Source: Planctomycetia bacterium (GTDB taxonomy: Bacteria; Planctomycetota; Phycisphaerae; Phycisphaerales; SM1A02). From it: a stretch of DNA of 64,000 bases. The notes under the pieces were generated by a model. It was not told the DNA's origin and made no database searches. It was given only the letters and a program-made list of their open reading frames with translations. Made by a program: the position numbers and the translations under genes. Below, one piece after another: positions 25,498 to 34,833 of the stretch. The stretch covers positions 48,587 to 112,586 of the forward strand of contig SYGP01000002.1 of the NCBI GenBank assembly GCA_005799495.1, in the 5' to 3' direction. Each line of letters starts with the position of its first letter. The stretch's first letter is position 1.

Positions 25498-25512
25498 TCA
25501 CGACCGCGTGAG
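25483..25512. terminator. Inverted repeat after ettA
   Basis: CTCACGCG (25483-25490) and CGCGTGAG (25505-25512) form an 8-bp stem with a 14-nt loop that spans the ettA stop codon, between ettA and the convergent M24 peptidase gene. No U-tract. Confidence 0.35.
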
Positions 25513-25553
25513 ATCGCAGCCGTTGGAGCTGCAGAGCTGCGGGCGTCAGCGCT

Positions 25554-26738
25554 TCACTTCCAGTCGAGACCTTCGGGCAACGACCCAAGATTCTCGAAAC
25601 CATCCTCGGTCACGACAACCATGTCCTCGATACGGATGCCGCCCATGCGTGGGTGGTACAGGCCGGGCTCGACCGTCACCACATCGCCCACCACAAGTGC
25701 AGGTCCCTTCGCTGCGAGCAGTGGGGGTTCGTGAACCTCCAGTCCGATGCCATGTCCCGTCCCGTGAGTCATTCGCGCATCATCCCAGCTTTCACTGGGT
25801 GCGGGCAGCCCCATGCGGAATCCTGCTGCGTTCATCTCGCGGGTGGTGGCGGCGTGGACCTGCTCGCCCGTTACGCCCGCGCGTATGGCTGTCAACGCAG
25901 ATCGCTTGGCAGCAACAACGGCGGCATGCATGCGAGCGACTTCCGCCGAAACGGTGCCGTGCACCACTGTGCGCGTGCAGTCACCGTGATACAGGGTGTG
26001 CCGCTGCCTCGGAAAGATGTCGATGATCACTGGCTCGCCCGTGCGAAGGACTCCATGCCCATGCGCGTGACAGTCACTCGCCATCGGCCCTCCTGCCACG
26101 ATCGACTCTGGATTTTGATAGCCGCGCGCAAGCAGGAAAGCGTCGATCGCACTTCGCACACGCTCGGACGTGAGCGGTTCTTGGGCATGCAGGAGCGTGC
26201 CATCCGCACGTGCCTGCGAGCGCGCAATGAGTTCGCAGGCGAGTCGCACGGCTGCCTCCGTATCGGACTGGCACTGCGCCAGCCAGGCAATCTCCTGAGC
26301 ATCCTTCGCGCGTCGGCGAGCAACGGATGTGTCGAGATCACAGGTGACATCCAGTCCGGCCTCCACGAGCGCGTGCCAGAACACAGAGGGTGTGGAGCGA
26401 TCGATTCGCACGCTGCGGACACCATGTCGGCGAAGGCACTCCGCCGCAGCTTGGGCTGTGGCAGTTTCGCGGTTGCCCGACAGTCCGTCCCGGGGCGCGA
26501 AATCCGAAGGCGCATGAAATGCGTTTGCACGCGCAGTGGCTCGTGCACGATCCAGTTCGATGTCGCGGATCAGCAGAACGCGGTGCGCTTCGCCGCTGCT
26601 GCGCTGCAGGGTGACCAACGCGGCGGGATCGCCCACGCTGAATCGGATCTCGTGATAGAGGGTTGCGCTGAGGGCTGGAATTCCGCCGCACAGTGCTGCG
26701 ACGGGCTCAAAGCCGCTCGACACTTCAGTCGGATTCAC
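25554..26738 (-). CDS. M24-family (Xaa-Pro type) aminopeptidase
   Basis: A 394-residue peptidase of the pita-bread fold that probably removes N-terminal residues before proline. The dimetal ligands are recognisable: two Asp in the IIDIFPRQ-to-HGDCTRTV stretch, His in THGTGHGIGLEVHE, Glu in TVEPGLY and Glu in GGIRIEDMVVV. The GTG start at 26738 lies inside the end of the preceding minus-strand gene (14-nt overlap), implying co-transcription with it. Confidence 0.87.
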   Translation of the reverse strand: MNPTEVSSGFEPVAALCGGIPALSATLYHEIRFSVGDPAALVTLQRSSGEAHRVLLIRDIELDRARATARANAFHAPSDFAPRDGLSGNRETATAQAAAECLRRHGVRSVRIDRSTPSVFWHALVEAGLDVTCDLDTSVARRRAKDAQEIAWLAQCQSDTEAAVRLACELIARSQARADGTLLHAQEPLTSERVRSAIDAFLLARGYQNPESIVAGGPMASDCHAHGHGVLRTGEPVIIDIFPRQRHTLYHGDCTRTVVHGTVSAEVARMHAAVVAAKRSALTAIRAGVTGEQVHAATTREMNAAGFRMGLPAPSESWDDARMTHGTGHGIGLEVHEPPLLAAKGPALVVGDVVTVEPGLYHPRMGGIRIEDMVVVTEDGFENLGSLPEGLDWK

Positions 26739-27432
26739 GATCCGTCGCCCGCTCGAGGGACTTGTCTTCTTGCACGTCTGCCGCCTCGGATGACTCCCGC
26801 TCCGCCGCCTCGCAGAGGCGGATGAGGGTCATGTGGAGTCCCTCGTGGTCCGGCACGGAATCGATGAGCGACATCCCATGGTCCACTTGCCGAACCGCAT
26901 CAAGCCCGCCGTCAATCATGCCGACCGCGGCATCGCCCAGCAACTCGAGTGCTCGGAGGAACCACTGCTTGGATGGCTTGTCCGGATGCTCTGGAGGTGC
27001 GATCCGTGCACGCACCGTGATGAGCCCGATGGCAACAATGGGAACCAAGCCGAGTTGCGTGGTGGGCTCACGGCAGAGGATGAGCGCTGGCACCTCGCGT
27101 CGAAGTGCAGTCAGGCGGATCCGACGCGCATCCGCACCGACATGCGGCGGCTCGAGCATGTGCAGTCCCTGCGTCACCAGGTGATCTTCGGTCAACTCGC
27201 CACGAATCCAACTGACCTTCGCCTTGTTCCCCGCGATCTGCATGCGCTGGCGGCGCGACTCGAGCAGCGGCATGAGAATGCGTCGCATGCGCCCGAAGTC
27301 AGAAGCTTGGTGAGACACCTCGAGCGCACGCTGCGCCACGCGTTCCGCCTCGAACCAATGCCCCGCTTGGAGGGCGGTTTGCGCTTTCTCCATCAACTCA
27401 TCGACTCGGGTTGCCTTGGCTGGGCTCAACAT
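26725..27432 (-). CDS. Hypothetical helical protein
   Basis: A 235-residue protein I do not recognise. Residues 1-60 resemble a short TPR-like helical hairpin (ELMEKAQTALQAGHWFEAERVA), followed by an alpha/beta region and an acidic C-terminal tail. It has no signal peptide. TACAGT ends 9 nt before the ATG, supporting this start over a longer frame whose N-terminal part is unlike a protein. It lies downstream of lpxA and overlaps the M24 peptidase start. Confidence 0.65.
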   Translation of the reverse strand: MLSPAKATRVDELMEKAQTALQAGHWFEAERVAQRALEVSHQASDFGRMRRILMPLLESRRQRMQIAGNKAKVSWIRGELTEDHLVTQGLHMLEPPHVGADARRIRLTALRREVPALILCREPTTQLGLVPIVAIGLITVRARIAPPEHPDKPSKQWFLRALELLGDAAVGMIDGGLDAVRQVDHGMSLIDSVPDHEGLHMTLIRLCEAAERESSEAADVQEDKSLERATDRESD

Positions 27433-27441
27433 GACGCTCTC

Positions 27442-27447
27442 ACTGTA
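27442..27447 (-). promoter_or_regulatory. -10-like TACAGT
   Basis: TACAGT on the minus strand ends 9 nt before the ATG at 27432. It suggests that this gene and the peptidase can be transcribed separately from the lpx operon. Confidence 0.35.
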
Positions 27448-27511
27448 CCCGCGGGGGATTTGGGGTGGGAGGGGGAATGAAGGGGAGCGAAAATCGCGGG
27501 GGAGATCGACC

Positions 27512-28351
27512 TCAGGCGCGTGCCGGGCGGGCGGCTCGCTTGTTGTCCTTGCGGGCGGTCTCGAGCGAGCGACCATTCAGTCCGTTGTTGACGGCTTCGA
27601 TGGACTCGGCGAGGCGGCGGAGTGCCTTCGATGTCGGGTAGTCGCGCAGGAGCCCAGTGATCTTGGTCGTACCGTCGCCGCCCTTGGCGCGGTAAATCCG
27701 CTTGTACGCCTCCTTCACCGCTTCCAGTTCGCTCTCGGGCATGCCGACGCGGCTCATCATGACGGCGTTGTAGCCGCGGATCACCGCAGGGCTGCCCTCG
27801 ACGAGCATGAACGGCGGAATGTCCTTCGAGACGCGCGACATCGCGCCGACAAAGCCGCAGTAGCCAACGCGCACGAAGTGATGCAGGCCGGCACCGCCAC
27901 CGATGTTGGCGTGATCATCCACATGGACATGTCCCGCGAGCATCGCGTTGTTGGCGAAGATGCAGTGGTTGCCGATGATGGTGTCGTGTGCGATGTGCAC
28001 ATTTCCCATGACCAGGTTGTGCGATCCGAGGCGCGTCACGCCGCCGCCGTTTCCTGTCCCTCGGTGGATGGTGGCGTGTTCGCGGATGGTGTTGAAGTCA
28101 CCCATCTCAAGCCATGTCGGTTCGCCATGGAACTTGAGATCCTGCGGGTCGCCTCCGACGATCGCATACGGATGAATCGTGTTTCCACGCCCCATGCGCG
28201 TCATGGCGGTGACATGCACATGACTGCGCAGCACGCAATCCTCGCCGATGTGCACGCGCGGACCGATGGTGCAGTACGCGCCGATGGTGACGGATGCCGC
28301 GATCTCCGCGGTGGGATCGATGATTGCTGTGGGGTGAATCCTGTCCATCAT
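27512..28351 (-). CDS. lpxA: UDP-N-acetylglucosamine acyltransferase, lipid A step 1
   Basis: A 279-residue left-handed beta-helix acyltransferase that moves a 3-hydroxyacyl chain from acyl-ACP onto UDP-GlcNAc. Hexapeptide repeats run from residue 5 to about 190, with catalytic His122 in the HIAHD segment and GYNAVMMSRVGM near the C-terminal helices. The ATGATG at 28351 overlaps the TGA of the lpxC-fabZ gene, so it is translationally coupled. About 20 residues longer at the C-terminus than E. coli LpxA. Confidence 0.93.
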   Translation of the reverse strand: MMDRIHPTAIIDPTAEIAASVTIGAYCTIGPRVHIGEDCVLRSHVHVTAMTRMGRGNTIHPYAIVGGDPQDLKFHGEPTWLEMGDFNTIREHATIHRGTGNGGGVTRLGSHNLVMGNVHIAHDTIIGNHCIFANNAMLAGHVHVDDHANIGGGAGLHHFVRVGYCGFVGAMSRVSKDIPPFMLVEGSPAVIRGYNAVMMSRVGMPESELEAVKEAYKRIYRAKGGDGTTKITGLLRDYPTSKALRRLAESIEAVNNGLNGRSLETARKDNKRAARPARA

Positions 28352-29760
28352 TCGAACTCCGGATCGATCATCATGAAGCGAATCTGCGCTTCCGCCGCCA
28401 GTTTTCCTTGAACCCATGCGCGACAGCGTACGGCAGCGCTTCGGGCGCTTGCACGGAGGGTTTCCGCCTCCATGACGAGCTGGTCACCCGGCGTGACGGC
28501 CTTGCGCAGTTTCACCTTGTCGAGCGAGAGCAGCACGGCGACCTTGCCGGTGTGCTCGAGCGTCTGGGAAAGGAGCAGTCCGCCGAGTTGCCCCATCGCC
28601 TCGACGATGAGCACGCCAGGCATGATCGGCGTGCCCGGATAGTGACCAGGGAAGAATGGCTCGTTGATCGACACATTCTTGATGCCAACGGCACGGCGGT
28701 TGCCTTCGATCTCGACGACGCGGTCGATCAGCAGCATCGGGTAGCGGTGCGGCATGATGCGTGCGATGGCTCGCGCATCGAGCACGCGACCCGTCTCCAC
28801 CAGACGGAGCCGCGCGGCAGCTTCCACTTGCTGGCGGATGCGGCGCGCCAACCGTCGATTCAGGTCATGCCCCGATCGCTGTGCAACGATCTTGCCTTGG
28901 ATCGCCACTCCAGAGAGTGCGAGGTCGCCGATGACATCGAGCACCTTGTGCCGAACACACTCATCCGCGAATCGGAAGGCGTTCTCCATCGGTCCATCTT
29001 CGCCAATGACGAGCGCATCGCGTGGCGTCAGGTGGCGGCACATGCCCGCCGCCCAGAGTGCTTCCGCTTCCGCCCGCAGCGAGAAGGTGCGCGCCGGAGC
29101 GATCTGCGATGCATAGTCGTCGCGCGCGAGATCAAACGAGCAGTTTTGCCGCCCGATGTGTCGCGAGACGCTCGAGTAATCGAGTTCGTAGGAAACCCGC
29201 ATGCCGGGCTCATCCGAAGGCAGGGCGGCGATCATCGAATCCTCTTCTTCGAGCACGATCGGTTCGGTGATGCGGTGTTCATGCCGCGGTGCATCCTGCT
29301 CCACCGTGCCCACCGATCGCAGCGGCTCCAAGAACGGCAGCGCCGAGCCATCGCCGCAGGGCACTTCGGGGCCGCGCATCCGCAGCAGCACATTGTCAAT
29401 GCCGAGTCCCACAAGCGCACTGAGACAGTGTTCGACCGTATCGATGCTGGCTTCGCCGACGCGCAGGGTGGAACGCCGCGGACGCGACACAGCGTGATCA
29501 ATCAGTGCGGGCAACAGGACCGGCGGGGTGAGATCGATCCGCTCGAAAGCGATGCCCGATCCTGGTGGTGCAGGAACGAACTCGACCTCCGCGTCGACGC
29601 CGAAGAGCAAGCCCTTCCCGCGAACGATGGTCGGCGCAGCAATCGTGCGCTGCGGCCGCGTGTTCGGCATGGCCCCGCGTGCGGACTTGGACAGCGAGCG
29701 CGCAGGTGCCGTTGGAGGCCCTTCGGTGGTGGCGTTGAACTCGGGTGGCATCGAGGTCAT
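28348..29760 (-). CDS. lpxC: Bifunctional LpxC deacetylase - FabZ dehydratase
   Basis: A 470-residue fusion. Residues about 36-320 are LpxC, the zinc deacetylase committed step of lipid A synthesis, with zinc ligands in EHCLSALVG (His111) and HKVLDVIGDLALSG (His271, Asp275) and catalytic His298. Residues about 325-470 are FabZ, the 3-hydroxyacyl-ACP dehydratase (IMPHRYPMLLIDR, FPGHYPGTPIMPG with His373, and Glu387 in VEAMGQ). Fusing them may balance hydroxyacyl-ACP between lipid A and fatty acids. Such fusions are known in Bacteroidetes and some other phyla. A 25-residue low-complexity N-terminus precedes the LpxC core, so a start near residue 31 is possible. Confidence 0.93.
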   Translation of the reverse strand: MTSMPPEFNATTEGPPTAPARSLSKSARGAMPNTRPQRTIAAPTIVRGKGLLFGVDAEVEFVPAPPGSGIAFERIDLTPPVLLPALIDHAVSRPRRSTLRVGEASIDTVEHCLSALVGLGIDNVLLRMRGPEVPCGDGSALPFLEPLRSVGTVEQDAPRHEHRITEPIVLEEEDSMIAALPSDEPGMRVSYELDYSSVSRHIGRQNCSFDLARDDYASQIAPARTFSLRAEAEALWAAGMCRHLTPRDALVIGEDGPMENAFRFADECVRHKVLDVIGDLALSGVAIQGKIVAQRSGHDLNRRLARRIRQQVEAAARLRLVETGRVLDARAIARIMPHRYPMLLIDRVVEIEGNRRAVGIKNVSINEPFFPGHYPGTPIMPGVLIVEAMGQLGGLLLSQTLEHTGKVAVLLSLDKVKLRKAVTPGDQLVMEAETLRASARSAAVRCRAWVQGKLAAEAQIRFMMIDPEFE

Positions 29761-29775
29761 GGCACAGTGGGCGTG

Positions 29776-30831
29776 TCAACCTTCCTTCGCCGACGCACGC
29801 GCTGCCTTTGACTGTTCCACCAGCCGCTGCAGATCCTTGGAGAGTGGCGAAATCTTCTGCAGCGCCAGCACATGGCGCATCTCCACCTTGATTTCGCGAG
29901 CAGGCATGCCGCCCCAGATCTCACCTGCGGGCACATCGTGCATGAGCGCTGTGCGCGCGGCGAGCTGCGCTCCATTGCCGACATTCCTGTGATCGGCGAT
30001 GCCGCTGGCGGCACCGATGCGAACCCAGTCGCCGATGGTGCAGGAGCCTGCGATGCCACTGAGACCTGCGATCACGGTGGAATGCCCAATCTGGACATTG
30101 TGGCCGATTTGGCAGTGATTGTCGATCTTCGTGCCGCGTCCCACGCGAGTGCTGCCGAACGTGCCGCGGTCGATGCATGTGCAGCTGCCGACCTCGACAC
30201 CGTCTTCCAGCACGACGTTCCCGAGGTGGGGAATGCGGAGCAGTCCCTTGCCACTCGGGCAGGGACGGTAGCCGAACCCTTCCGTGCCGATCACCGCACC
30301 CGCGTGAATGATCGCATCGCTGCCGATTTCGCATCGTTCACGAATGACCGCGTTGGCGTGGACAACGGTTCGCGCACCGATGTGCACCCCTGCATACACA
30401 CGCGCACCGGCGTGGAACACCGCGTTCGCACCGATCTTGCAACCTCGCGCGATCCACACGGAAGGACCGACGGAAACGCTCGGGTCCAGGGCTGCTGTTT
30501 CGACGCACGCGGTCGGGTGGATACCGACGGGCGGCGTTTCAGGGGGTGGGGCGAATGACTCGAGCAGCGAGATCATCGCGATCTCCGCTTGGGCAACGCG
30601 GATCAGCGTGCGCGTGGATGGGTCGTGCCCCGAGACTTCGACTCCCTCCGATACGAGCGCAACACGCGCGCGGCATTCCGGCCAAAGCCGAGCGTAGTTC
30701 GCGTCGGCGATGTAGGTCGCGTCGTCCTCGCGAGCGCCTCGCAGATCGCCGACCCCGCGCACGACAAGGTTGCCGCGACCCTCGAGGGTTCCACCCACCT
30801 TGATTGCGATCTCCTGTGCGGTCAACACCAT
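29776..30831 (-). CDS. lpxD: UDP-3-O-(acyl)glucosamine N-acyltransferase
   Basis: A 351-residue acyltransferase adding the second hydroxyacyl chain in lipid A synthesis. An N-terminal uridine-binding domain (1-110) precedes a beta-helix of hexapeptide repeats, with the active-site region [13 protein letters not shown] to [16 protein letters not shown] containing the catalytic His. A C-terminal helix closes the protein. The ATG at 30831 begins with the family-like MVLTAQEIA; the longer open frame upstream belongs to a shadow of the chaperone gene. It is 5 nt from the upstream ompH gene. Confidence 0.92.
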   Translation of the reverse strand: MVLTAQEIAIKVGGTLEGRGNLVVRGVGDLRGAREDDATYIADANYARLWPECRARVALVSEGVEVSGHDPSTRTLIRVAQAEIAMISLLESFAPPPETPPVGIHPTACVETAALDPSVSVGPSVWIARGCKIGANAVFHAGARVYAGVHIGARTVVHANAVIRERCEIGSDAIIHAGAVIGTEGFGYRPCPSGKGLLRIPHLGNVVLEDGVEVGSCTCIDRGTFGSTRVGRGTKIDNHCQIGHNVQIGHSTVIAGLSGIAGSCTIGDWVRIGAASGIADHRNVGNGAQLAARTALMHDVPAGEIWGGMPAREIKVEMRHVLALQKISPLSKDLQRLVEQSKAARASAKEG

Positions 30832-30836
30832 CGCGT

Positions 30837-31475
30837 TCAGCCCTTGGTTGCCGCTGCCGCGGGGGCTGCCGCGGGGGCAGGCGCTGCCGACGGATTCGCT
30901 GCACGGAAGTCGGCGTTCATCCGTTCGATCAGCAAGTCGGTGATGTCGAGCGCGGGGTTGCTGAACAGCAGTCGCCGACCGTTGATCTGCGCCATGGTGC
31001 CCTGCACATCCGAGGGAGTGATGGTTGGGATGGTGTCGTCGAGCAGGATGTAATCGATCTTGTGTTCCTTCGAGAGGGTCGCGCACGTGCTGCGGATCGC
31101 GGCATAGGTTTCGCGGAGCGTGTTCGCTTGCTCCGACTGCATCTTCAGTTCAGCGAAGTTCTGCAGCGCAGAGAGATCGCCCGCCTTCAGGATGACCTTG
31201 CCTTGCGCCTCGTTGTGTGCGGGCGATCCGACCTGATAGCTGTCAAGATCCTCTTGCAAACCGCGGATGTCATCATTCATGGAAGTGAGCCGCTTCTCGA
31301 GCGAGTCCTTCACCGCAAGGCTCTTGGACTCGTACGCCTTGATCTGATCGAGCGATCGGTAGACCTTCTCAAGATCCACGGATGCGATGACGGCGGGCGC
31401 CGTCGGAAATCCTGCTGCAAGCGTGAGCAGTGCGCCGAGTGCGATGCTGGCGATGATCCATGCGGACTGTTTCAT
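30837..31475 (-). CDS. OmpH/Skp-like periplasmic chaperone 2
   Basis: A 212-residue secreted protein with a signal peptide (1-27) and a long charged helical central region (about 40-150), the tentacle-like pattern of Skp/OmpH chaperones that guard unfolded outer-membrane proteins. The C-terminal tail is Ala/Pro-rich, which is unusual. A GGAG SD lies upstream of the ATG. It is the second of two OmpH genes between bamA and lpxD. Confidence 0.82.
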   Translation of the reverse strand: MKQSAWIIASIALGALLTLAAGFPTAPAVIASVDLEKVYRSLDQIKAYESKSLAVKDSLEKRLTSMNDDIRGLQEDLDSYQVGSPAHNEAQGKVILKAGDLSALQNFAELKMQSEQANTLRETYAAIRSTCATLSKEHKIDYILLDDTIPTITPSDVQGTMAQINGRRLLFSNPALDITDLLIERMNADFRAANPSAAPAPAAAPAAAATKG

Positions 31476-31543
31476 GTCAAGGTGCTCCAGAGTCGAATGC
31501 GAGAGGCGGGCGCATGCGCGCGGAATGCGCGTCGAAGGTGCGA

Positions 31544-32200
31544 TCAGGGCTTGGTGGGAGACGTGGAAGGGGTGCCAGGCGTTGCTCGGGCGTTGTTCAT
31601 GCGGAGGATGAGTTTCTCCGTGAGGTCGTCGGCCTTCGAAGCATAAAGCACTCGGCGGCGAGCGATCTGGTCGAAGACCTGCTGTGCGAGCGAGGCTTGG
31701 CTTCGGCGATCACGCTGGAACTCCGCCGTGCCGTCGTAGACAAGGACATACTGGTAGCCCTCAGACTGCGCCAACTTGTCGCCCTCCGAAACGATGAGGC
31801 GGTAGAGCGATTCCCACCGAAGCGCCTGTTCGCGGTCGACTTCCTGCTGCTTGACGGTCGCCCACTCCTTCAACTGCAACTGCTCCAACGCCAGTTCATC
31901 TCGCAACTTCTGCCGCTCGATTGGATCGGTGATTGCGTCGGACTCTCGTGCGCGCGTCTCCAACTGTTCCTTGCGCGTCTTCAGTTCCTGCTCAAACTTG
32001 TTGCCCATCTGCGTCAACTCGATTTCCATCTCGCCGCGCTGCTGAATCTTGTCCAATATGCGCCGAATATCGACATTGGCGACCGCGGACGGAGCGGCGG
32101 CCAAACGCACCGCCGTGTAGGCAGAACTGGCAGCGACCACAAGGAGTCCGCCGACGAGCGCGAGGACCGCGAGCGGGGACCGATAGGAATGCGGAATCAT
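31544..32200 (-). CDS. OmpH/Skp-like periplasmic chaperone 1
   Basis: A 218-residue Skp/OmpH family member with an N-terminal signal/anchor (residues 9-32), then highly charged coiled-coil-prone helices (about 45-150) and a small beta core. About as long as its neighbour, but diverged from it, so the two may serve different clients or form mixed trimers. Confidence 0.82.
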   Translation of the reverse strand: MIPHSYRSPLAVLALVGGLLVVAASSAYTAVRLAAAPSAVANVDIRRILDKIQQRGEMEIELTQMGNKFEQELKTRKEQLETRARESDAITDPIERQKLRDELALEQLQLKEWATVKQQEVDREQALRWESLYRLIVSEGDKLAQSEGYQYVLVYDGTAEFQRDRRSQASLAQQVFDQIARRRVLYASKADDLTEKLILRMNNARATPGTPSTSPTKP

Positions 32201-32207
32201 TCGGGAG

Positions 32208-32213
32208 AGTGTA
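32208..32213 (-). promoter_or_regulatory. -10-like TACACT, leaderless OmpH start
   Basis: TACACT ends 7 nt before the ATG at 32200 in the 47-nt gap after bamA. It would give the chaperone-lpx genes a second promoter inside the island. Confidence 0.4.
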
Positions 32214-32247
32214 CGGGACTGCGCCGCGACGCCACAGCGCGCCGCGA

Positions 32248-34728
32248 TCAGAAGGGCAGTTCCGCCGTAAAACTGAAGACTTCTGTTTGATCGGTGGTGT
32301 ACTTCACCACGGGGACGGCAAAGTCGAACGCCAGCGGCGCCTGTCCGAGCTGCGGGATGTAAAGCCGCACACCGCCACCAACGGACACGCGGTAGGGGTT
32401 CAGCGTCAGACTGTCCGTGGCCGTTCCACTGTCGCAGAACGCAACGGCCGTGACGAACTTGTCGAAGACGGGAACCTCGTACTGCGCTCCGGCGAAGAAG
32501 CGGAAGATGCCTCCGATCGGATCGCCGTTGGGGAGTCCGTCAGGGGTACCTGTGGTCGTGGTGGGATAGATCGTCGCTGGGGTCGGTGGATCTGCTCCGA
32601 TCGCCTCGCCACTGAGCGGGCTCACGGATCGGAAAACAAAGCCGCGGAGTGAGCGACCGCCGAGGTAGAAGCGCTCGGCGACAGGGGCACTGCTGTTGTA
32701 GAGGTAGCCCGCGCTGGTGTTCATCCTGAGAACGCTCTTGCGACCGAAGAAATCCTCGGCGAGCGGCAGCCAGGTCGTCCAACTCACCGCCGTCAGCGGG
32801 TACTGATAAGGACCGCCAAACAACCCGAAGTAAGCCAGATCCGCCTCGAATCGCGTCCCGCGGCTGGGACGCTGGATGTTGTCGACATTCGTTCGGGCGA
32901 TGGAGACGCCGATCGAATTGATGAACGCGGGGCCGCGTTGTTCGTACACCACGACAGGAGTGGAGGATGCGAAGTTCGTCAGTGTCACCGACTGCAGTGT
33001 GGTGCGGATCGAACCGACCCACATTTCGCCGAACTGTCGGGAGAGCGCGAACGATCCGGCGATGCGGTCTTCGTTGAAGCCGACATAGACGCGGTTTCGA
33101 TAGAGCAGGCTTGTACCGAAACCAATGTCCGAGTCGAGCAGGTTCGGCTCACCGAAACTGATGGAGTAGTTGGAGACATCAATACCGGGCGAAATCGCCA
33201 GCGAGAACGACTGCCCCGCGCCGCGGAACGCGCGCCCGTTGAGGAGTTCATCGAGCGTCTGGGGGGTATCGGCAATGTCGAAGTTGCGTTGATTCAACGA
33301 GACCGTCCCGAAGAATCCTGTGTCAGTGCCGACGCCAACGCCAAAGTTGACGCTGCCCGTGTTTCGCTCCTTCACTTCCACGAGCACATCGCGAGTGGTC
33401 GTGTCTGGGGCGTCCGCAGCAGGGATTTGAGGCGTGACGGTCGCCGAACTGAAGAGCCCAGTCTCTTCGAGTCGAATCTTGGCGCTCTCGACTTCGAGCC
33501 CGTCGAGTGGTCGTCCTGGCTGGATGCGGAGTGCGCGCCGCACGACATTGTCCTTCGTGAGGTAATTCCCCTGAATCCGCACGAGTCCGGTGCGCACGGC
33601 GGTGGACTCGCGCACCGAGACCACCATGTCGACTTCCGGTTCCTCGCCGATGCGAATCCAGGTCTGATCGACGCGCGCGTCGACATGCCCCATGACTTCA
33701 TAGGCGCGCTTGAGTGCTTCAACGGAACTGGCGAGTTTGTCCTCGGTGAATGCGTCGCCGGGGCGGATCGTCATGAGGCCAAGCAACTGCTCCGCGTGAA
33801 TCACGCGCGGCTTGCCCTCTGCCGTACCGTCGGCTGCTTCGATCGAAACGGAGCGAAGCCGGTATTGGCGCCCCTCCGAGATGAGGAACACCACCTTCGC
33901 TTCCTTGCCGTTGTCGGAAATCTCGACGCGCTTGTCGACGCGCACATCGATGAAGCCGCGGTCCTTGTAGAACTTGTCGAGCGCAGCCACATCGTCGATC
34001 AGTTGGCTCTCGTCGAGGTTCCCCATCGAAAAGATGAAGACCCATGGCTTGGTCTTGATCTGCGCCCCCAGTTGATTCGTGTCGAAACGCTGGTTGCCCG
34101 AGAATACGATCTCGCGGATCCGCACGCGCGGTCCTTCCACGATACGGAAGATGAGGATGCCCGTTTCCACCAGGCGCGATTCATCGACCTCGACATCGAC
34201 GAGGTAGTTGCCCTTGCTGCGGTAGAGATTGCGGATCTTCTCCACGGCGCGTTCCAGCAGGAAGTCATCGCGCGGACCGCCTGGATAGAGGGAGATCACG
34301 CCGCGGAGTTCCTGATCGGACACGACTTTGTTGCCGACGACCTGAATGTCGCGCACGATGGGCTGTTCCACCAGGATGTAGCGAACGCGCACCGTTCCAT
34401 CGTCGAGCAGTTCCGCGTCGGCACTGACTGCATCGAAGTGTCCGAGGCGGTAGAGGGTGGCGATGTCATCCTTCACGGCCGATGCATCGAAGGGCTGCCC
34501 AGCCGCCACGCGCATGTTGTTGCGGATCTCCTGCTCGGTGACACGATTGAGTCCTTGCAGGACGACTTCGGTGATGGGGCGGTCGGCAAGCGATTCGTCG
34601 TCGATGGCGAGCGTGACACGGGAACTCGCATCGGGCGCTTCGGCACGTGTGGGGACAGCCGCGACCCACGCAGCCGCGCAGACGACCCAGAATGCCGTGT
34701 GGAGTCGAGCATGGCGCCACGCCCTCAT
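32248..34728 (-). CDS. bamA: Outer-membrane beta-barrel assembly protein BamA
   Basis: An 826-residue Omp85 protein that inserts outer-membrane beta-barrels. Residues 1-30 form a signal peptide. Five POTRA repeats span about 40-440, and a C-terminal 16-strand barrel follows, ending in the family-style aromatic C-terminus (AELPF). The RGF lid-loop motif is present as SLRGFVFR. It heads a bamA-ompH-ompH-lpxD-lpxC/fabZ-lpxA series, similar to the proteobacterial bamA-skp-lpxD-fabZ-lpxA order. The ATG at 34728 is 8 nt from TAGCCT. Confidence 0.95.
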   Translation of the reverse strand: MRAWRHARLHTAFWVVCAAAWVAAVPTRAEAPDASSRVTLAIDDESLADRPITEVVLQGLNRVTEQEIRNNMRVAAGQPFDASAVKDDIATLYRLGHFDAVSADAELLDDGTVRVRYILVEQPIVRDIQVVGNKVVSDQELRGVISLYPGGPRDDFLLERAVEKIRNLYRSKGNYLVDVEVDESRLVETGILIFRIVEGPRVRIREIVFSGNQRFDTNQLGAQIKTKPWVFIFSMGNLDESQLIDDVAALDKFYKDRGFIDVRVDKRVEISDNGKEAKVVFLISEGRQYRLRSVSIEAADGTAEGKPRVIHAEQLLGLMTIRPGDAFTEDKLASSVEALKRAYEVMGHVDARVDQTWIRIGEEPEVDMVVSVRESTAVRTGLVRIQGNYLTKDNVVRRALRIQPGRPLDGLEVESAKIRLEETGLFSSATVTPQIPAADAPDTTTRDVLVEVKERNTGSVNFGVGVGTDTGFFGTVSLNQRNFDIADTPQTLDELLNGRAFRGAGQSFSLAISPGIDVSNYSISFGEPNLLDSDIGFGTSLLYRNRVYVGFNEDRIAGSFALSRQFGEMWVGSIRTTLQSVTLTNFASSTPVVVYEQRGPAFINSIGVSIARTNVDNIQRPSRGTRFEADLAYFGLFGGPYQYPLTAVSWTTWLPLAEDFFGRKSVLRMNTSAGYLYNSSAPVAERFYLGGRSLRGFVFRSVSPLSGEAIGADPPTPATIYPTTTTGTPDGLPNGDPIGGIFRFFAGAQYEVPVFDKFVTAVAFCDSGTATDSLTLNPYRVSVGGGVRLYIPQLGQAPLAFDFAVPVVKYTTDQTEVFSFTAELPF

Positions 34729-34736
34729 TCCCGTCA

Positions 34737-34742
34737 AGGCTA
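34737..34742 (-). promoter_or_regulatory. -10-like TAGCCT, leaderless bamA start
   Basis: TAGCCT on the minus strand ends 8 nt before the bamA ATG. The same hexamer appears before gcvT, the DAHP synthase gene and the HNH gene. Confidence 0.5.
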
Positions 34743-34820
34743 CCCGTGACGGGTGCGTTCGTCCGCGGATCGTCGCGAGGTGCGCTGCCTTCTCTGAACG
34801 CGCCACCCGACTGCCGACGC

Positions 34821-34826
34821 TAGCCT
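34821..34826 (+). promoter_or_regulatory. -10-like TAGCCT, leaderless gcvT start
   Basis: TAGCCT ends 7 nt before the gcvT ATG. It lies back-to-back with the bamA element, about 80 nt away. Confidence 0.5.
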
Positions 34827-34833
34827 TTCGGCC

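Noticed and set aside
32938..34749. 603-codon open frame on the plus strand opposite bamA
   Set aside because: Shadow of BamA; composition is Asp/Arg/Val-rich with no domain.
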